Counted from the stretch's first letter, positions 1 through 9,582 are shown. The stretch is 64,000 bases of DNA from Bradyrhizobium arachidis (GCF_024758505.1 NZ_CP077970.1:9255501-9319500); one strand, 5' to 3'. Numbers and translations are program-made. The notes: a model not told the origin generated them from the letters alone.

Positions 1-94
1 TGGGTCCCGGCTCAGCGCAGCAGCGCCATAGCGCGTCGAGACGCGCGTGAACGCGCTCAAGGGGCGCTGCAGCGCGTCCGGGACGCGAGACCCA
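1..94. repeat. Dispersed palindromic repeat, 'TGGGTCCCGG' type
   Basis: The segment opens with TGGGTCCCGG and closes with the matching CCGGGAC...GACCCA, so its ends are inverted repeats. Related copies lie at 20363-20500 and 62729-62857. The rest of the sequence up to accA holds no recognisable gene and must contain the accA promoter, which I could not pin down. Confidence 0.6.
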
Positions 95-276
95 CCGGGA
101 CGACGGATAGAACCGCCTTGACTTCGGCCCTTTCTCCGCAGAAAGAGCCGTCTTCCTTCCTGTGATTTGGCGCGCGCCTCGGTACGCACAAGCCAAACCA
201 TTGAAGAAGCTACACTTCTTATCCCTGAGCCAAATCCCGTTTCACCTCCCCGCCCCGTCCTCCCTATATTGAGTTG

Positions 277-1239
277 ATGCCGGATCACATGCGCAGCTAT
301 CTCGATTTCGAAAAGCCCGTCGCCGAACTCGACTCCAAGGTCGATGAATTGCGCGCCCTGGCAGCCTCCGGGACCGACATCACTGATGAGATCGGCCGCA
401 TCGAGGACAAGGCGGCGCAGGCGCTCGCCGACCTCTACACCAACCTCTCGCCCTGGCAGAAAACGCTGGTCGCGCGCCATCCGCAGCGGCCGCATTTCTC
501 CGACTTCATCAAGGGGCTGGTCACCGAATTCACCCCGCTCGCCGGCGATCGCAAGTTCGGCGAGGACGAGGCGCTGGTCGGCGGCTTCGGCCGTTTCCGC
601 GGCGAAAGCATCTGCGTGATGGGCCAGGAAAAGGGCGATTCCACCGAGAGCCGCATCAAGCACAATTTTGGCATGGCGCGCCCCGAAGGCTATCGCAAGG
701 CGGTGCGGCTGATGGAAATGGCCGAACGTTTCGGCATTCCCGTGCTGTCGATCGTCGATTCCGCGGGCGCCTATCCCGGCATCGGCGCCGAGGAGCGCGG
801 CCAGGCCGAAGCCATCGCGCGCTCGACCGATGCCTGCCTGTCGCTGGGCGTGCCGAACGTCGCGATCGTCACCGGCGAAGGCATGTCGGGCGGCGCGATC
901 GCGATCACCACCGCCAACAAGGTGTTGATGCTGGAGCACGCGATCTACAGCGTGATCTCGCCCGAAGCCGCCTCCTCCATTCTCTGGCGCGACGGTACCA
1001 AGGCCCAGGAAGCCGCCAACAGCATGAAGATCACGGCCCAGGACATGCTGCGCTTCGGCGTCATCGACACCATCCTGAAAGAGCCGGTCGGCGGCGCCCA
1101 CAGAGACCCCGCCGTCATGATCGCCACCACGGGCGAGGCCATCGAGCAGGCCTTCATCGAGCTGCGCAACCTGGACGCGGACGGCATTCGCCGGCAGCGG
1201 CGGCAGAAATTCCTCGAAATCGGCCGGAAACTGGCCTGA
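277..1239 (+). CDS. accA: Acetyl-CoA carboxylase carboxyltransferase subunit alpha
   Basis: AccA, with AccD, transfers the carboxyl group from carboxybiotin to acetyl-CoA to make malonyl-CoA, the first committed step of fatty acid synthesis in the cytoplasm. The 320-residue protein has the usual family length. It starts with the typical N-terminal helix (MPDHMRSYLDFEKP) and carries the crotonase-fold core, including the glycine-rich segments VDSAGAYPGIGAEERGQ and GEGMSGGAIA that form the acyl-CoA and oxyanion site. A TTG codon lies directly before the ATG at 277; I prefer the ATG because it gives the usual N-terminus. accD is not in this window. Confidence 0.96.
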   Translation: MPDHMRSYLDFEKPVAELDSKVDELRALAASGTDITDEIGRIEDKAAQALADLYTNLSPWQKTLVARHPQRPHFSDFIKGLVTEFTPLAGDRKFGEDEALVGGFGRFRGESICVMGQEKGDSTESRIKHNFGMARPEGYRKAVRLMEMAERFGIPVLSIVDSAGAYPGIGAEERGQAEAIARSTDACLSLGVPNVAIVTGEGMSGGAIAITTANKVLMLEHAIYSVISPEAASSILWRDGTKAQEAANSMKITAQDMLRFGVIDTILKEPVGGAHRDPAVMIATTGEAIEQAFIELRNLDADGIRRQRRQKFLEIGRKLA

Positions 1240-1256
1240 TTCCAGTCATTAGCTTC

Positions 1257-1334
1257 GTCATTCCGGGGCGCGCCAAGCGCGAACCCGGAATCTCGAGATT
1301 CCGGGTCTGGTCCTTCGGACCATCCCGGAATGAC
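1257..1334. repeat. Dispersed palindromic repeat, 'CATTCCGGGG...CCCGGAATGAC' type
   Basis: An inverted-repeat element runs from GTCATTCCGGGG to CCCGGAATGAC, with an inner palindrome CCCGGAATCTCGAGATTCCGGG. Near-identical copies are at 23033-23112 and 38160-38240, and a short form is at 19428-19467. All sit between genes. The rest of the 1240-1608 gap holds only the leader of the next gene. Confidence 0.85.
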
Positions 1335-1608
1335 AGGATAACGCCGCGTTAACCCTTTTTTCGCCCAAATCAGCGAAGACGGCCCCAATTAGGCCCCAGG
1401 CCACGGTTTAGTCTCTGTTGACCATGCCTATGGGCCGACGGTCTCGTGATCCCGGTTCGGGTTGCGAGCCCGGGACCCAAAGGGTAAGATTTTAATCAAT
1501 GACTTCAGGGCAAAACGCTGGAGTTTGGTCTCTCAAGTCCCGCAGCTCGCGGGGACCGGATCGCCGGTCGGGCCAGACTCCAAATTTGGGGTTTTGCGAA
1601 CTTGCCCG

Positions 1609-3195
1609 GTGAGTGTGGGGTCTGTCTTGATTTCTAGCTCGCTCGCACGCGCGCTTTTGACGTCCGTCGCGCTGACCGCCAGCGTGCTGCTGGCTGGCTG
1701 CGACTCCGACCAGGTCTCGCTCGCGACCAACGCCAAGGCCAACCAGCCGGTCCCGCCGAAGCTCATTGCCGCCATGACCGAAAAGGACATGGATCTGCAA
1801 TCGCCGATCCTGGTCCGCCTGTTCAAGCAGGAAGCCGAGCTCGAGGTCTGGAAGCAGACCCGAAGCGGCCAGTTCGCGCTGCTCAAGACCTACCCGATCT
1901 GCCGCTGGTCGGGCGATCTCGGCCCCAAGGTGCGCGAGGGCGACCGCCAGGCGCCCGAGGGGTTCTATTCGATCAATCCCGGCCAGATGAACCCGCAATC
2001 GGCCTACTACCTGTCCTTCAACACCGGCTATCCCAACGCGTTCGACCGCGCGCTGGGGCGCACCGGCTCGCAGCTGATGGTGCATGGCGACTGTTCGTCG
2101 CGCGGCTGCTACGCGATGACCGACGAGCAGATCGCGGAGATCTACTCGCTGGGACGCGAGTCCTTCTTCGGCGGCCAGAAGGCGTTCCAGCTCCAGGCGT
2201 ATCCGTTCAAGATGACGCCGGTGAACATGGCCAAGCACCGCAACAACCCGAACATGGCCTTCTGGAAGATGATCAAGGAAGGCTATGATCATTTCGAGGT
2301 GACGCGGCAGGAGCCGAAGGTCGATTTCTGCGAACGGAAATACGTCTTCGACGCCGCCAAGACACCCGACGCCAAGCGCGATCCGGTGTTCGATGCGAAT
2401 GCAAAATGCCCGGCCTATGTGATCCCCGAGGACATCCAGCAGGCCGTGCGCGAGAAGCAGCAGCGCGACGAGACCGAATATGCCAAGCTGGTTGCGCGCG
2501 GCACGCCGGTCGCGCGCATGAACACCGGCATCGACGGCGGCATGAACAAGGTGTTTGCCGTGCGCGTGCCCGAGGGCAATACCGGCCTGTCGGAAGCGCC
2601 CGACACCAACAGCCTGTCGCTGCTCGCGATGTCGAAGGCGCCGGGCACGATCCCCTCGACAGTCAATCCACCGAAGCCGAACCTGGCCGTCGCGGACGCC
2701 GCGCCGCAGAACGAGTCTGTTGTCGCCGCCCCGGCGCAGACCAATACCCGCGTCGCCTCTGCTGCGCCGGCCGAACAGCAATCCTCATCGTCCTCGGGCG
2801 GCGGCTGGTTCTCGGGGCTGGCGCGCAAGATGGGCATGGGCAGCTCCGACACGACCGCGACCACCACGCCGTCGACGACGCCGGCAGCTTCCGCACCACC
2901 TGCCACGGCAGCGTCCAGGCTGAAGGCCGCGGTGGGCCGGATCGTCCCTAGCCGCGACACGTCCAAGGATACGGCGAAGGACACGCTCAAGGACACACCC
3001 AAGTCGGTCGTTGCCGTGAAGCCGCAGGAAGCGGCAAAACCGGCCGAGACAAAACTCGCCCAGTCGCGTCCGCCGCTCAAGCCGTCCGTGGTCGAGGCCG
3101 CGCCGGCCGCAACGAGCAAGGACTCGCAGCTCGCGGGTGCTGCGCCGGTGGTGTCGTCGAACTCGTTCGACAGCCGGTTTGGGGCGATGAAGTAG
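1609..3195 (+). CDS. L,D-transpeptidase (YkuD fold) lipoprotein, YafK-like
   Basis: This is probably a periplasmic, lipid-anchored peptidoglycan L,D-transpeptidase or related hydrolase. A hydrophobic N-terminal segment ends in the lipobox LLAGC (Cys31). The YkuD domain follows, with the catalytic motif HGDCSSRGC (His159 and Cys167), close to the E. coli YafK/DpaA form. After about residue 290 comes a long low-complexity tail rich in Ala, Pro, Ser and Thr, with DTSKDTAKDTLKDT-type repeats, unlike the compact family average. The start is uncertain: GTG at 1609, GTG at 1615 and TTG at 1627 all give a signal peptide and none has a strong ribosome site. An in-frame extension to 1462 looks non-coding. 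Confidence 0.85.
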   Translation: MSVGSVLISSSLARALLTSVALTASVLLAGCDSDQVSLATNAKANQPVPPKLIAAMTEKDMDLQSPILVRLFKQEAELEVWKQTRSGQFALLKTYPICRWSGDLGPKVREGDRQAPEGFYSINPGQMNPQSAYYLSFNTGYPNAFDRALGRTGSQLMVHGDCSSRGCYAMTDEQIAEIYSLGRESFFGGQKAFQLQAYPFKMTPVNMAKHRNNPNMAFWKMIKEGYDHFEVTRQEPKVDFCERKYVFDAAKTPDAKRDPVFDANAKCPAYVIPEDIQQAVREKQQRDETEYAKLVARGTPVARMNTGIDGGMNKVFAVRVPEGNTGLSEAPDTNSLSLLAMSKAPGTIPSTVNPPKPNLAVADAAPQNESVVAAPAQTNTRVASAAPAEQQSSSSSGGGWFSGLARKMGMGSSDTTATTTPSTTPAASAPPATAASRLKAAVGRIVPSRDTSKDTAKDTLKDTPKSVVAVKPQEAAKPAETKLAQSRPPLKPSVVEAAPAATSKDSQLAGAAPVVSSNSFDSRFGAMK

Positions 3196-3233
3196 GGCGT
3201 CGCTTTCGAGGCGACGGTGCAATCCATCGAACC

Positions 3234-3362
3234 GTCACCCTGAGGCGGCCGCTACTTCAGCGGCCCTCGAAGGGCGACGGCCCGACTGTCAGCTCGGCCG
3301 TTCATCCTTCGAGGCTCGCTGTGCGGTGCGCTTGCACCGCACGGCTCACACCTCAGGATGAC
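3234..3362. repeat. Dispersed repeat, 'CTTCGAGGGCCGCTGAAG' type
   Basis: This intergenic element has GTCACCCTGAGGCGGCCGC at one end, the core CCCTCGAAGGGCGACGG, and CCTCAGGATGACGG at the other. Relatives are at 17350-17490 and 47427-47554. It lies between convergent genes. Confidence 0.75.
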
Positions 3363-3414
3363 GGGTCTGCCTAAGCGCCGCGAGAAACAGGCTCGAAGTC
3401 AGCAACGCCGTACC

Positions 3415-4119
3415 CTACGGCGCCAGATACCGAAGCAGTTCCGGATTGCCCCGCACGTCGCCCGCCGCGCCTTGCAGGGCGACGCGGCCGCGGTCCAGCA
3501 CATAGGCGTAGTCGGCGACCCGCAGTGCGAGATCGAGGTGCTGCTCGACGATGATGACGGCGATCTGGCTGGCGAGCTCGATCAGGCGTTCGGTGATCTC
3601 CTCGATCACGCCGATCCAGACGCCTTCGGTCGGTTCATCCAGCAACAGCAGCTTTGGGTCGCCCAGCATCGCGCGGCCGATCGCGAGCATCTTGCGCTCG
3701 CCGCCTGACAACGTGCCGGCCGGCTGGTCGAGCCGCTGGCCGAGCTTTGGAAAGATCGTCAGCACGCGCTCGACTGCGGCGCCTGCGTCCTTGTTGGACA
3801 GCGAGCCGACCGCGAGATTGTCGCGCACCGACAGGCGGGCGAACACCGAATGCTCCTGCGGCACGTAGCCGATGCCGGCGCGCACGCGCTCCTCGGTCCG
3901 CCGGCGGCTGATGTCGCGGCCGTCGAAGGCGACCTCCCCTTTCCACGCCGGCAGCTCGCCGACGATGGTCTTCATCAGCGTGGTCTTGCCGGCGCCGTTG
4001 CGGCCGAGCACGGCGACGCCGCCGCGCCAGGGGATGCCGAGGGTGACGTCAAACAGCACCTGGCTGCGGCCATAGCCGGCATCGAGATGCCGTATGTCGA
4101 GAAATTCGTTTTCAGGCAC
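3415..4119 (-). CDS. ABC transporter ATP-binding protein, LivF/UrtE type
   Basis: This is one of two cytoplasmic ATPases of a branched-chain amino acid/amide family (HAAT) importer. Visible motifs are Walker A GRNGAGKTT, the signature LSGGERKML, Walker B LLLLDEP and the switch-loop EQH. The 234-residue length is normal for LivF. I chose the GTG at 4119, which overlaps the livG-like stop by 8 bases and gives the usual N-terminus; a longer reading to 4167 would lie inside the upstream gene. It is the last gene of the amide cluster, so the substrate is more likely an amide or urea-like compound than leucine; that is an inference from the amidase in the same cluster. Confidence 0.92.
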   Translation of the reverse strand: MPENEFLDIRHLDAGYGRSQVLFDVTLGIPWRGGVAVLGRNGAGKTTLMKTIVGELPAWKGEVAFDGRDISRRRTEERVRAGIGYVPQEHSVFARLSVRDNLAVGSLSNKDAGAAVERVLTIFPKLGQRLDQPAGTLSGGERKMLAIGRAMLGDPKLLLLDEPTEGVWIGVIEEITERLIELASQIAVIIVEQHLDLALRVADYAYVLDRGRVALQGAAGDVRGNPELLRYLAP

Positions 4120-4846
4120 GGCGCAGATAAATCTCCTGGACGTTTTTGTTGGCCTGGATCTCGGCAACCGTTCCCGACGCGAGCACGCGGCCCTGGTCGA
4201 GCACGGTGAGGCGGTCGCAGATGTCGCGGATGAAATCCAGGTCGTGCTCGACGATGACGAGCGAGCAATGCTGCTTGATCGGCTGCAGCAGTTCGCCGGT
4301 GACGCGGCGCTCTTCGAGGCTCATGCCGCCGGTCGGCTCATCCAGCAGTAGAAGTTTTGGTTTGCCCGCGAGCGCCATCGCGATCTCCAGCCATTGCTGC
4401 TGGCCATGCGACAGCGTGGCTGCGGCGTCATGCGCGCGGTCGGCGAGGCGGAACTGCGTCAGCATCGTCATGACCTGGTCGTGCAGCACACCACGGGTGC
4501 GCGAGAACACGAGGTCGAACAAGGAGCATTGCGCCTGCAGCGCCAGCAGGATGTTGTCGTAGAGCGTGAGCGTCGGCAGCACCGAGGTGATCTGGAATTT
4601 CAGGCTCATGCCGGCGCGGGCGCGTTCGGTCGGCGTGAACGCCGTGATATCCGCGTTGACGAAGCTGACCTTGCCGGCCGTCGGCACCTCGGCGCCCGCG
4701 ATGCACTTCATCAGGGTGCTCTTGCCCGAGCCGTTCGGTCCGATCAGGCCGTGAAACTCGCTCTCGCCGACGGTGAGGGCCGCGCCATCGAGCGCGGTGA
4801 GCTTGCCGAAGACCTTTGAGATCCCCGCGGCTTCAAGGAGTGGCAT
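4112..4846 (-). CDS. ABC transporter ATP-binding protein, LivG/UrtD type
   Basis: This is the second ATPase of the same importer, 244 residues long. It has Walker A GPNGSGKST, a signature loop written LSHGQQQWLEI instead of LSGGQ, Walker B LLLLDEPTGGMS and the switch histidine in EHD. LSHG signatures are usual in UrtD-like members, which supports an amide or urea rather than an amino acid substrate. The ATG at 4846 is preceded by a good ribosome site (AAGGAG) and overlaps the end of the LivM gene by 14 bases, which indicates translational coupling. Confidence 0.92.
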   Translation of the reverse strand: MPLLEAAGISKVFGKLTALDGAALTVGESEFHGLIGPNGSGKSTLMKCIAGAEVPTAGKVSFVNADITAFTPTERARAGMSLKFQITSVLPTLTLYDNILLALQAQCSLFDLVFSRTRGVLHDQVMTMLTQFRLADRAHDAAATLSHGQQQWLEIAMALAGKPKLLLLDEPTGGMSLEERRVTGELLQPIKQHCSLVIVEHDLDFIRDICDRLTVLDQGRVLASGTVAEIQANKNVQEIYLRRA

Positions 4847-5945
4847 TGCGCTTCTCCTTGAGCATATCCTTGAACTTGGCACCAAAGCTGCCGACCCGCT
4901 CGCGCTCTCCGAGCACGAAACTGATCAAGCCGAGCGGCCGGAACAGGATCACGAGCAACAGCAGCACGCCGAGGATGATCGGCCAGATCTCGCGATAATT
5001 GTCCGACAGCCAGAAGCTGACGCCTTCGACAATGACGGTGCCGATGACCGCGCCGATCAGCGTGCCGGATCCGCCGAACAGCACGTAGAGCACGACCTGG
5101 GTCGAGACCACCACGCCGACCATGTTGGGCCAGACGAAACCTTCATGGAAGGCGTAGAGGCTGCCGGCGAGCCCCGCAATGGCACCTCCGATCGCGAACA
5201 CGATCGCCTTCAGATGCTGCGCCTTGTAGCCGAAGAAGGCGATGCGCTGCTCGTTCTCGCGCAAGCCCGCGAGCGCCAGGCCGAACTGCGAACGCACCAG
5301 GAAGCGGCACAAGAGGTAGACGACCACGAGAATGCCGAGCACGAGGTAGTAGTAGACGGGTCCCTCCGTGAATTCGTAGGAGCCGAGCGACATCGGTGCG
5401 ATCGACGGGATGCCGTTCTGTCCGCCGAGATAATACCAGCCGCGCGCGAGGCGATCGGCCGCGTAGGAGCCGGTCAACGTGCCCAGCGACACGAAGATCA
5501 CGCTCGACGGATGGCGGCCGAGCAGCAGGAAGCCGCCGAGCAGAAGCGCAAATGCCAGTCCGATCAGCGTTCCCGCCGGCAGCACGAGGAGGATTGCGGT
5601 GACGTTGAGGTCGCGCGCGAGCAACGCCACGCCATAGCCGGCCGAACCGAAGAACAGGGCCTGGCCAAAGCTCATGATGCCCGCATAACCCCACACCAGA
5701 TCGAACGAGAGCGCGAACAAAGCGAGGATGATGACGCGGGTCGCGAACACCGTGAGATAGTCCTGCAGCACCAGCGGCAGGATCAGCGCCGCTAGCAGCA
5801 CCAGTCCCTCGACGATGGGCAGGACTTTTCGTCCTGCCCTGGCCTTGGCACGCTTTGCCGGTCCACGCTCAGCCATCGCAATGTCCGCCTCGTCGCCGAT
5901 GTCGGCGTCGATGGCCTGCTTTACCACACTCATGGACTTCGGCAT
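4833..5945 (-). CDS. ABC transporter permease, LivM type
   Basis: This is an inner-membrane permease of the amide-type importer, 370 residues with about nine or ten hydrophobic segments. The conserved LivM stretch DLVWGYAGIMSFGQALFFG lies near residue 90 and GGSGTLIGAVIGT near residue 290. The first 45 residues are hydrophilic and extend the typical LivM N-terminus. An alternative ATG at 5933 would shorten it by four residues. The start is six bases after the stop of the binding-protein gene. Confidence 0.92.
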   Translation of the reverse strand: MPKSMSVVKQAIDADIGDEADIAMAERGPAKRAKARAGRKVLPIVEGLVLLAALILPLVLQDYLTVFATRVIILALFALSFDLVWGYAGIMSFGQALFFGSAGYGVALLARDLNVTAILLVLPAGTLIGLAFALLLGGFLLLGRHPSSVIFVSLGTLTGSYAADRLARGWYYLGGQNGIPSIAPMSLGSYEFTEGPVYYYLVLGILVVVYLLCRFLVRSQFGLALAGLRENEQRIAFFGYKAQHLKAIVFAIGGAIAGLAGSLYAFHEGFVWPNMVGVVVSTQVVLYVLFGGSGTLIGAVIGTVIVEGVSFWLSDNYREIWPIILGVLLLLVILFRPLGLISFVLGERERVGSFGAKFKDMLKEKRNATP

Positions 5946-5951
5946 TCCGGA

Positions 5952-7169
5952 TCAGCACTCTTTCGGATCGACGAGACCGTTGCTGCGGCCGACGATCTCG
6001 TAGTTTCCGCCCTTGGCGACCGCGGTGTACATCTTCATCTTGCAGTGACGCTTGCCCGGTACCATCTCGGCCGGCCCGCCCGGGCCTTCCGCGATCTTGG
6101 CGTGATCGAGGCTTGCCGCGACCGACTCACGGTCGATCTTGCCGGCCTCCTTGACGGCGGCCTCCCACAGCTTCAGGCCGCGATAGGTGCCGGTCGCGGC
6201 ACTTCCGGCCGCGAACAGGAAGTTGCCGGGGAAATCCTTCTCATAGGCCGCCTGGATCTTGGCGTCGAACGGGTTCTCCTTGGTCAGCACTTTGAAATAG
6301 TCGAGACAGCTTGCAAGCCCCTCGATCTCCGCGGCCTGATTGATGTTGAGCGTGTTCTCGTCATAGTAGACGCAGGCGAGCCGACCGCCGTTCTTGAGGA
6401 AGCCCGCTTCATAGAGCTGCTTGAAGAAGGGCCCGACGCCGGGCGGAATGACGGTGTTGAAGACGACGTCGACCTTGTTGGAGATGACGCGGTTGACGGT
6501 CGCCGAGAAGTCGACCTGATCGAGCGGGTAGTATTCCTCGAACACGACTTCGCCGCCGTTCTGCTCGATCACCTTGCGGGCATAGACGTTGAGGGTGTGC
6601 GGCCAGACATAGTTCGCGCTCGGCAGCGCAAACCTCTTGCCGCCGTTCTTGATGAGCCAGGGGATGAACTCGTCGCACTGCTGCGCCGGCGTCGGTCCGG
6701 TGCAGAACAGGTACGGCGTGCACTCCTTGCCTTCGTAGAGTTGCGGGTAGATGTAGAGCGTCTTGCCGCGTGCGACGATCGGATCCTTGATCGCGTTGCG
6801 CATCGAGCTTGTGATGCCGCCCAGCACCATATCGACCTTGTCGCGCTGGATGAGCTTGCGGACATTGCCGACGGCGACCGACTCATTCGAGGCGGTGTCC
6901 TCGATGTAGAGCTCGAGCGGGCGCCCGAGCAGGCCACCGGCCGCGTTGATCTCCTTGATCACCATTTTTGCAACATTGGCGTCGGCGTTGCCGGCATAGG
7001 CGATCGGACCTGTGAGATCGGTCGCGATGCCGACCTTGATCGGGGCTTCGGCGGCATTGGCCCAGGGGGCCGGAATCACCCAGCTTCCGATCCCGGTTGC
7101 GACCGCGCCGGACGCAAAGGCGAAATTGGACAGAAAGCGGCGACGTGAGAGCTTGATGCGATCGAACAT
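5952..7169 (-). CDS. Tat-exported ABC transporter substrate-binding protein (amide/urea family)
   Basis: This is the periplasmic receptor of the importer, a type I periplasmic binding protein (Peripla_BP_6/LivK family) of 405 residues. The N-terminus has a twin-arginine motif, SRRRFLSN, followed by a hydrophobic run and a likely cleavage near WANAAEA, so it is probably exported folded. Mature-region motifs include VGIATDLTGPIAYAG and INAAGGLLGRPLELYIED. The ATG at 7169 is four bases after the LivH stop and is preceded by AAAGGGG. Placing the receptor between the two permease genes is less common than at the operon head. Confidence 0.92.
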   Translation of the reverse strand: MFDRIKLSRRRFLSNFAFASGAVATGIGSWVIPAPWANAAEAPIKVGIATDLTGPIAYAGNADANVAKMVIKEINAAGGLLGRPLELYIEDTASNESVAVGNVRKLIQRDKVDMVLGGITSSMRNAIKDPIVARGKTLYIYPQLYEGKECTPYLFCTGPTPAQQCDEFIPWLIKNGGKRFALPSANYVWPHTLNVYARKVIEQNGGEVVFEEYYPLDQVDFSATVNRVISNKVDVVFNTVIPPGVGPFFKQLYEAGFLKNGGRLACVYYDENTLNINQAAEIEGLASCLDYFKVLTKENPFDAKIQAAYEKDFPGNFLFAAGSAATGTYRGLKLWEAAVKEAGKIDRESVAASLDHAKIAEGPGGPAEMVPGKRHCKMKMYTAVAKGGNYEIVGRSNGLVDPKEC

Positions 7170-7173
7170 GTGA

Positions 7174-8031
7174 CTAAACCCCTTTTCCAGCGATGAGGCC
7201 CTGCGGCCGGAATTTGATGAAGACGATGGCAAGAACGAAGACGAGGACGTCGGCGACGACAGGCGCCATGACCCAGGGCAGCGCCGCGCTGAGCGTGCCG
7301 ATCACGCCGGCGCCCGCGACGGGACCGATGAACGATCCGACGCCGCCGACCATGACCGCGACAAAGCCCTGGATCAGGAAGCGGATGCCGAGATCGGCAT
7401 AGAGGCTGAACACCGGTACGATCAGCGCGCCCGCAAGGCCCGCAAGTGCCGAACCGAAGGCGAAGGTGGCGCCGTACATCAACGGCGTGGAAATGCCCGA
7501 CGCGCGCGCCAGCGACGGGTTTTCCAGCGTGGCGCGCATGCGCAGACCGAAACTCGTGCGCGACAACAGGAGATAGCAGGCGCCCATCACCAAAAGCGTG
7601 ATCACGATGATGGTGAAGCGCCAGGCCGAGATGTGCATGGTGCCGATGTCGATCGAGCCGCCGATCGGCTCGGGCACCGTCAGATAGAAGCCGCCGATCA
7701 GGCCGCGCACGGCCTCGCGGATGATCAGGCCGAGCGCGTAGGTTCCGAGCATCGCCACGATCGGTGCGGCATAGAAGCGGCGGATGATCAGCGCCTCCAG
7801 CACGAAGCCGAGCGCGCCGACGACGAAGGGCGCCGCAACCATGCCGGCCCAGATCGGCGCGCCATGGCTGTAGGCGAGATAGGTGACGTAGGCGCCGAGC
7901 AGGACGAACTCGCCCTGCGCGAAGTTGAAGATGCCCATCATGCTGGCGATGATTCCGAGCCCCAGCACGACCAGGACGATGATCGCGCCGAAGCTCAGGA
8001 TCTCGAACGCTGCGACGAATGCGCTAGCCAT
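7174..8031 (-). CDS. ABC transporter permease, LivH type
   Basis: This is the partner permease of LivM, 285 residues, highly hydrophobic with about eight membrane segments. The LivH signature GIFNFAQGEFVLLGAYVTY is near residue 33 and SLARASGIST near residue 180. It starts 36 bases after the amidase stop on the same strand. The ATG at 8031 has only a weak nearby ribosome site; a GAGGAG lies about 30 bases upstream. Confidence 0.92.
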   Translation of the reverse strand: MASAFVAAFEILSFGAIIVLVVLGLGIIASMMGIFNFAQGEFVLLGAYVTYLAYSHGAPIWAGMVAAPFVVGALGFVLEALIIRRFYAAPIVAMLGTYALGLIIREAVRGLIGGFYLTVPEPIGGSIDIGTMHISAWRFTIIVITLLVMGACYLLLSRTSFGLRMRATLENPSLARASGISTPLMYGATFAFGSALAGLAGALIVPVFSLYADLGIRFLIQGFVAVMVGGVGSFIGPVAGAGVIGTLSAALPWVMAPVVADVLVFVLAIVFIKFRPQGLIAGKGV

Positions 8032-8067
8032 GCGTTGCGATCCATCCGGCCTGCACGACGACTCTCC

Positions 8068-9582
8068 TCACATCTTCTTCCAGTCGCCGATCTGCTCGAA
8101 GGCATGCGCTGCGCGATAGATCGTCGATTCCTCGAACATGCGGCCGACCAGCATCAGGCCGACGGGCAGCCCGTCGACCATGCCGCAAGGCAGCGACATC
8201 GCCGGATGATGCGTGATGTCGAACGGCGCGGTGTTGGAGATCATCTCGAGCGCGCGGGCGACGTATTCCTCGCGACTCGCGGTGGGCTCCGGCAGCTTGG
8301 TCGCCTTCATCGGCGTCGTCGGCAGCAGGAGGAGGTCGTAATCCCCGAACGCCTTGTCATAGGCGGCGGTGAGCCGCCGCGAGATGTTGAGCGCCTTGCC
8401 ATAGAAGCGCGGGCCGAAATTGTTGTTGATGTAGGTGCCGAGCATCATGAACAGTTTCGTGGTCTCGGACAGAGAATCGGCCTGGCGGCGCCAGCCGCGA
8501 TGAAAATCCATCAGCGACGTCGAATAGAGGTCACCGCGGCTGAGGCCGTAGCCGTCGCCGAACATCATGGTCTGGGTCAGACCTTCGGTGCCGATCGGGG
8601 TCCAGATCGCCGGACCCATCAGATGCATCGGGATCGACACCGTCTCGACGGTTGCGCCGAGATCCCTGAAGCGCTTGGCAGCCTCACGGACGCTTTCGTT
8701 GACGGCGGCCTCCGCGTTCGGCTGCTCAAAGCCTTCCTTGAGGATTCCGATCTTCATGCCCTTGACGCCGGCCCCCAACGCCTTGGTGTAGTCCTCGACC
8801 TTCGGCGACTTGATGCGGGGATCGTAGCCGTCGTCGCCGGCGATCACTTCCAGCAGCAGCGCGTTGTCGGCGACCGTCGCCGTCATCGGGCCGGTGTGGT
8901 CGACATAGATCTCGATGGGCATGATGCCGGTATAGGGGACGAGGCCCCAGGTCGGCTTCATGCCGTAGGTGCCGCAGAACGACGACGGCATGCGGATCGA
9001 ACCGCCCTGGTCGCCGCCGATGGCCATGTCGACCTCGCCGAGCGCGACGACGACGCCCGAGCCCGACGAGGAGCCGCCGGCCGAATAGCCCATCTTGTGC
9101 GGATTGTGCACCGGCCCGTAAGAGCCGGTGTGGCTGCCGCCGGACAGGCAAAAGTGCTCGCAATGGGTTTTTCCGACGATCTCGGCGCCGGCATCCAGCA
9201 TGCGCGTGACGATGGTGGCGTCGAAATCGGGCACATAGCCTTCCAGCGTCGACGAGCCGTTGGTCATGGGCACGCCGGCCAGCATGATGTTGTCCTTCAG
9301 AGCGACGGTCTTGCCCTTGAGCTTGCCGCTCGCCGCACCCTTCACGGTCGACTTGCGGTACCAGGCGTTGCGCGGGTTCTCTTCCGGCGAAGGCCGGTAG
9401 CCGGGCGTGCGCGGATATTTCACCTCCGGCACCTCATCGGGCATCGCGGCGACGAGATTGTAGGCGTCGATCGAGCCCTGCATCAGGCCGCGGAACGAGG
9501 CGACGTCTTCATCGGTCAGCGACAAGCCGCACTGCTCGGCGACTGCGCGAAGTTGGGTTGGCGTGGGAAGGGCAACTGACAC
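8068..9582 (-). CDS. Amidase, amidase-signature family
   Basis: This cytoplasmic enzyme hydrolyses carboxylic amides to acids and ammonia. In its 504 residues the catalytic triad is visible: Lys96 in VALKDN, the cis-Ser171 in SAGGSSSGSG and the nucleophile Ser195 in GGDQGGSIRMPSS. From memory, the same numbers (with Asp191) describe the Rhodococcus nitrile-pathway amidases, so aliphatic or aryl amides are plausible substrates; the actual substrate is not shown by sequence. It is a GTG start with AGGAG six bases upstream. No nitrile hydratase gene is in the window. Its place in a transporter operon suggests imported amides are used as nitrogen or carbon source. Confidence 0.93.
   Translation of the reverse strand: MSVALPTPTQLRAVAEQCGLSLTDEDVASFRGLMQGSIDAYNLVAAMPDEVPEVKYPRTPGYRPSPEENPRNAWYRKSTVKGAASGKLKGKTVALKDNIMLAGVPMTNGSSTLEGYVPDFDATIVTRMLDAGAEIVGKTHCEHFCLSGGSHTGSYGPVHNPHKMGYSAGGSSSGSGVVVALGEVDMAIGGDQGGSIRMPSSFCGTYGMKPTWGLVPYTGIMPIEIYVDHTGPMTATVADNALLLEVIAGDDGYDPRIKSPKVEDYTKALGAGVKGMKIGILKEGFEQPNAEAAVNESVREAAKRFRDLGATVETVSIPMHLMGPAIWTPIGTEGLTQTMMFGDGYGLSRGDLYSTSLMDFHRGWRRQADSLSETTKLFMMLGTYINNNFGPRFYGKALNISRRLTAAYDKAFGDYDLLLLPTTPMKATKLPEPTASREEYVARALEMISNTAPFDITHHPAMSLPCGMVDGLPVGLMLVGRMFEESTIYRAAHAFEQIGDWKKM

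Noticed and set aside
7633..9579. 648-codon open frame opposite the amidase and LivH genes
   Set aside because: The text is His/Arg/Asp-rich without a domain, and the opposite strand has strong family matches over the same region.
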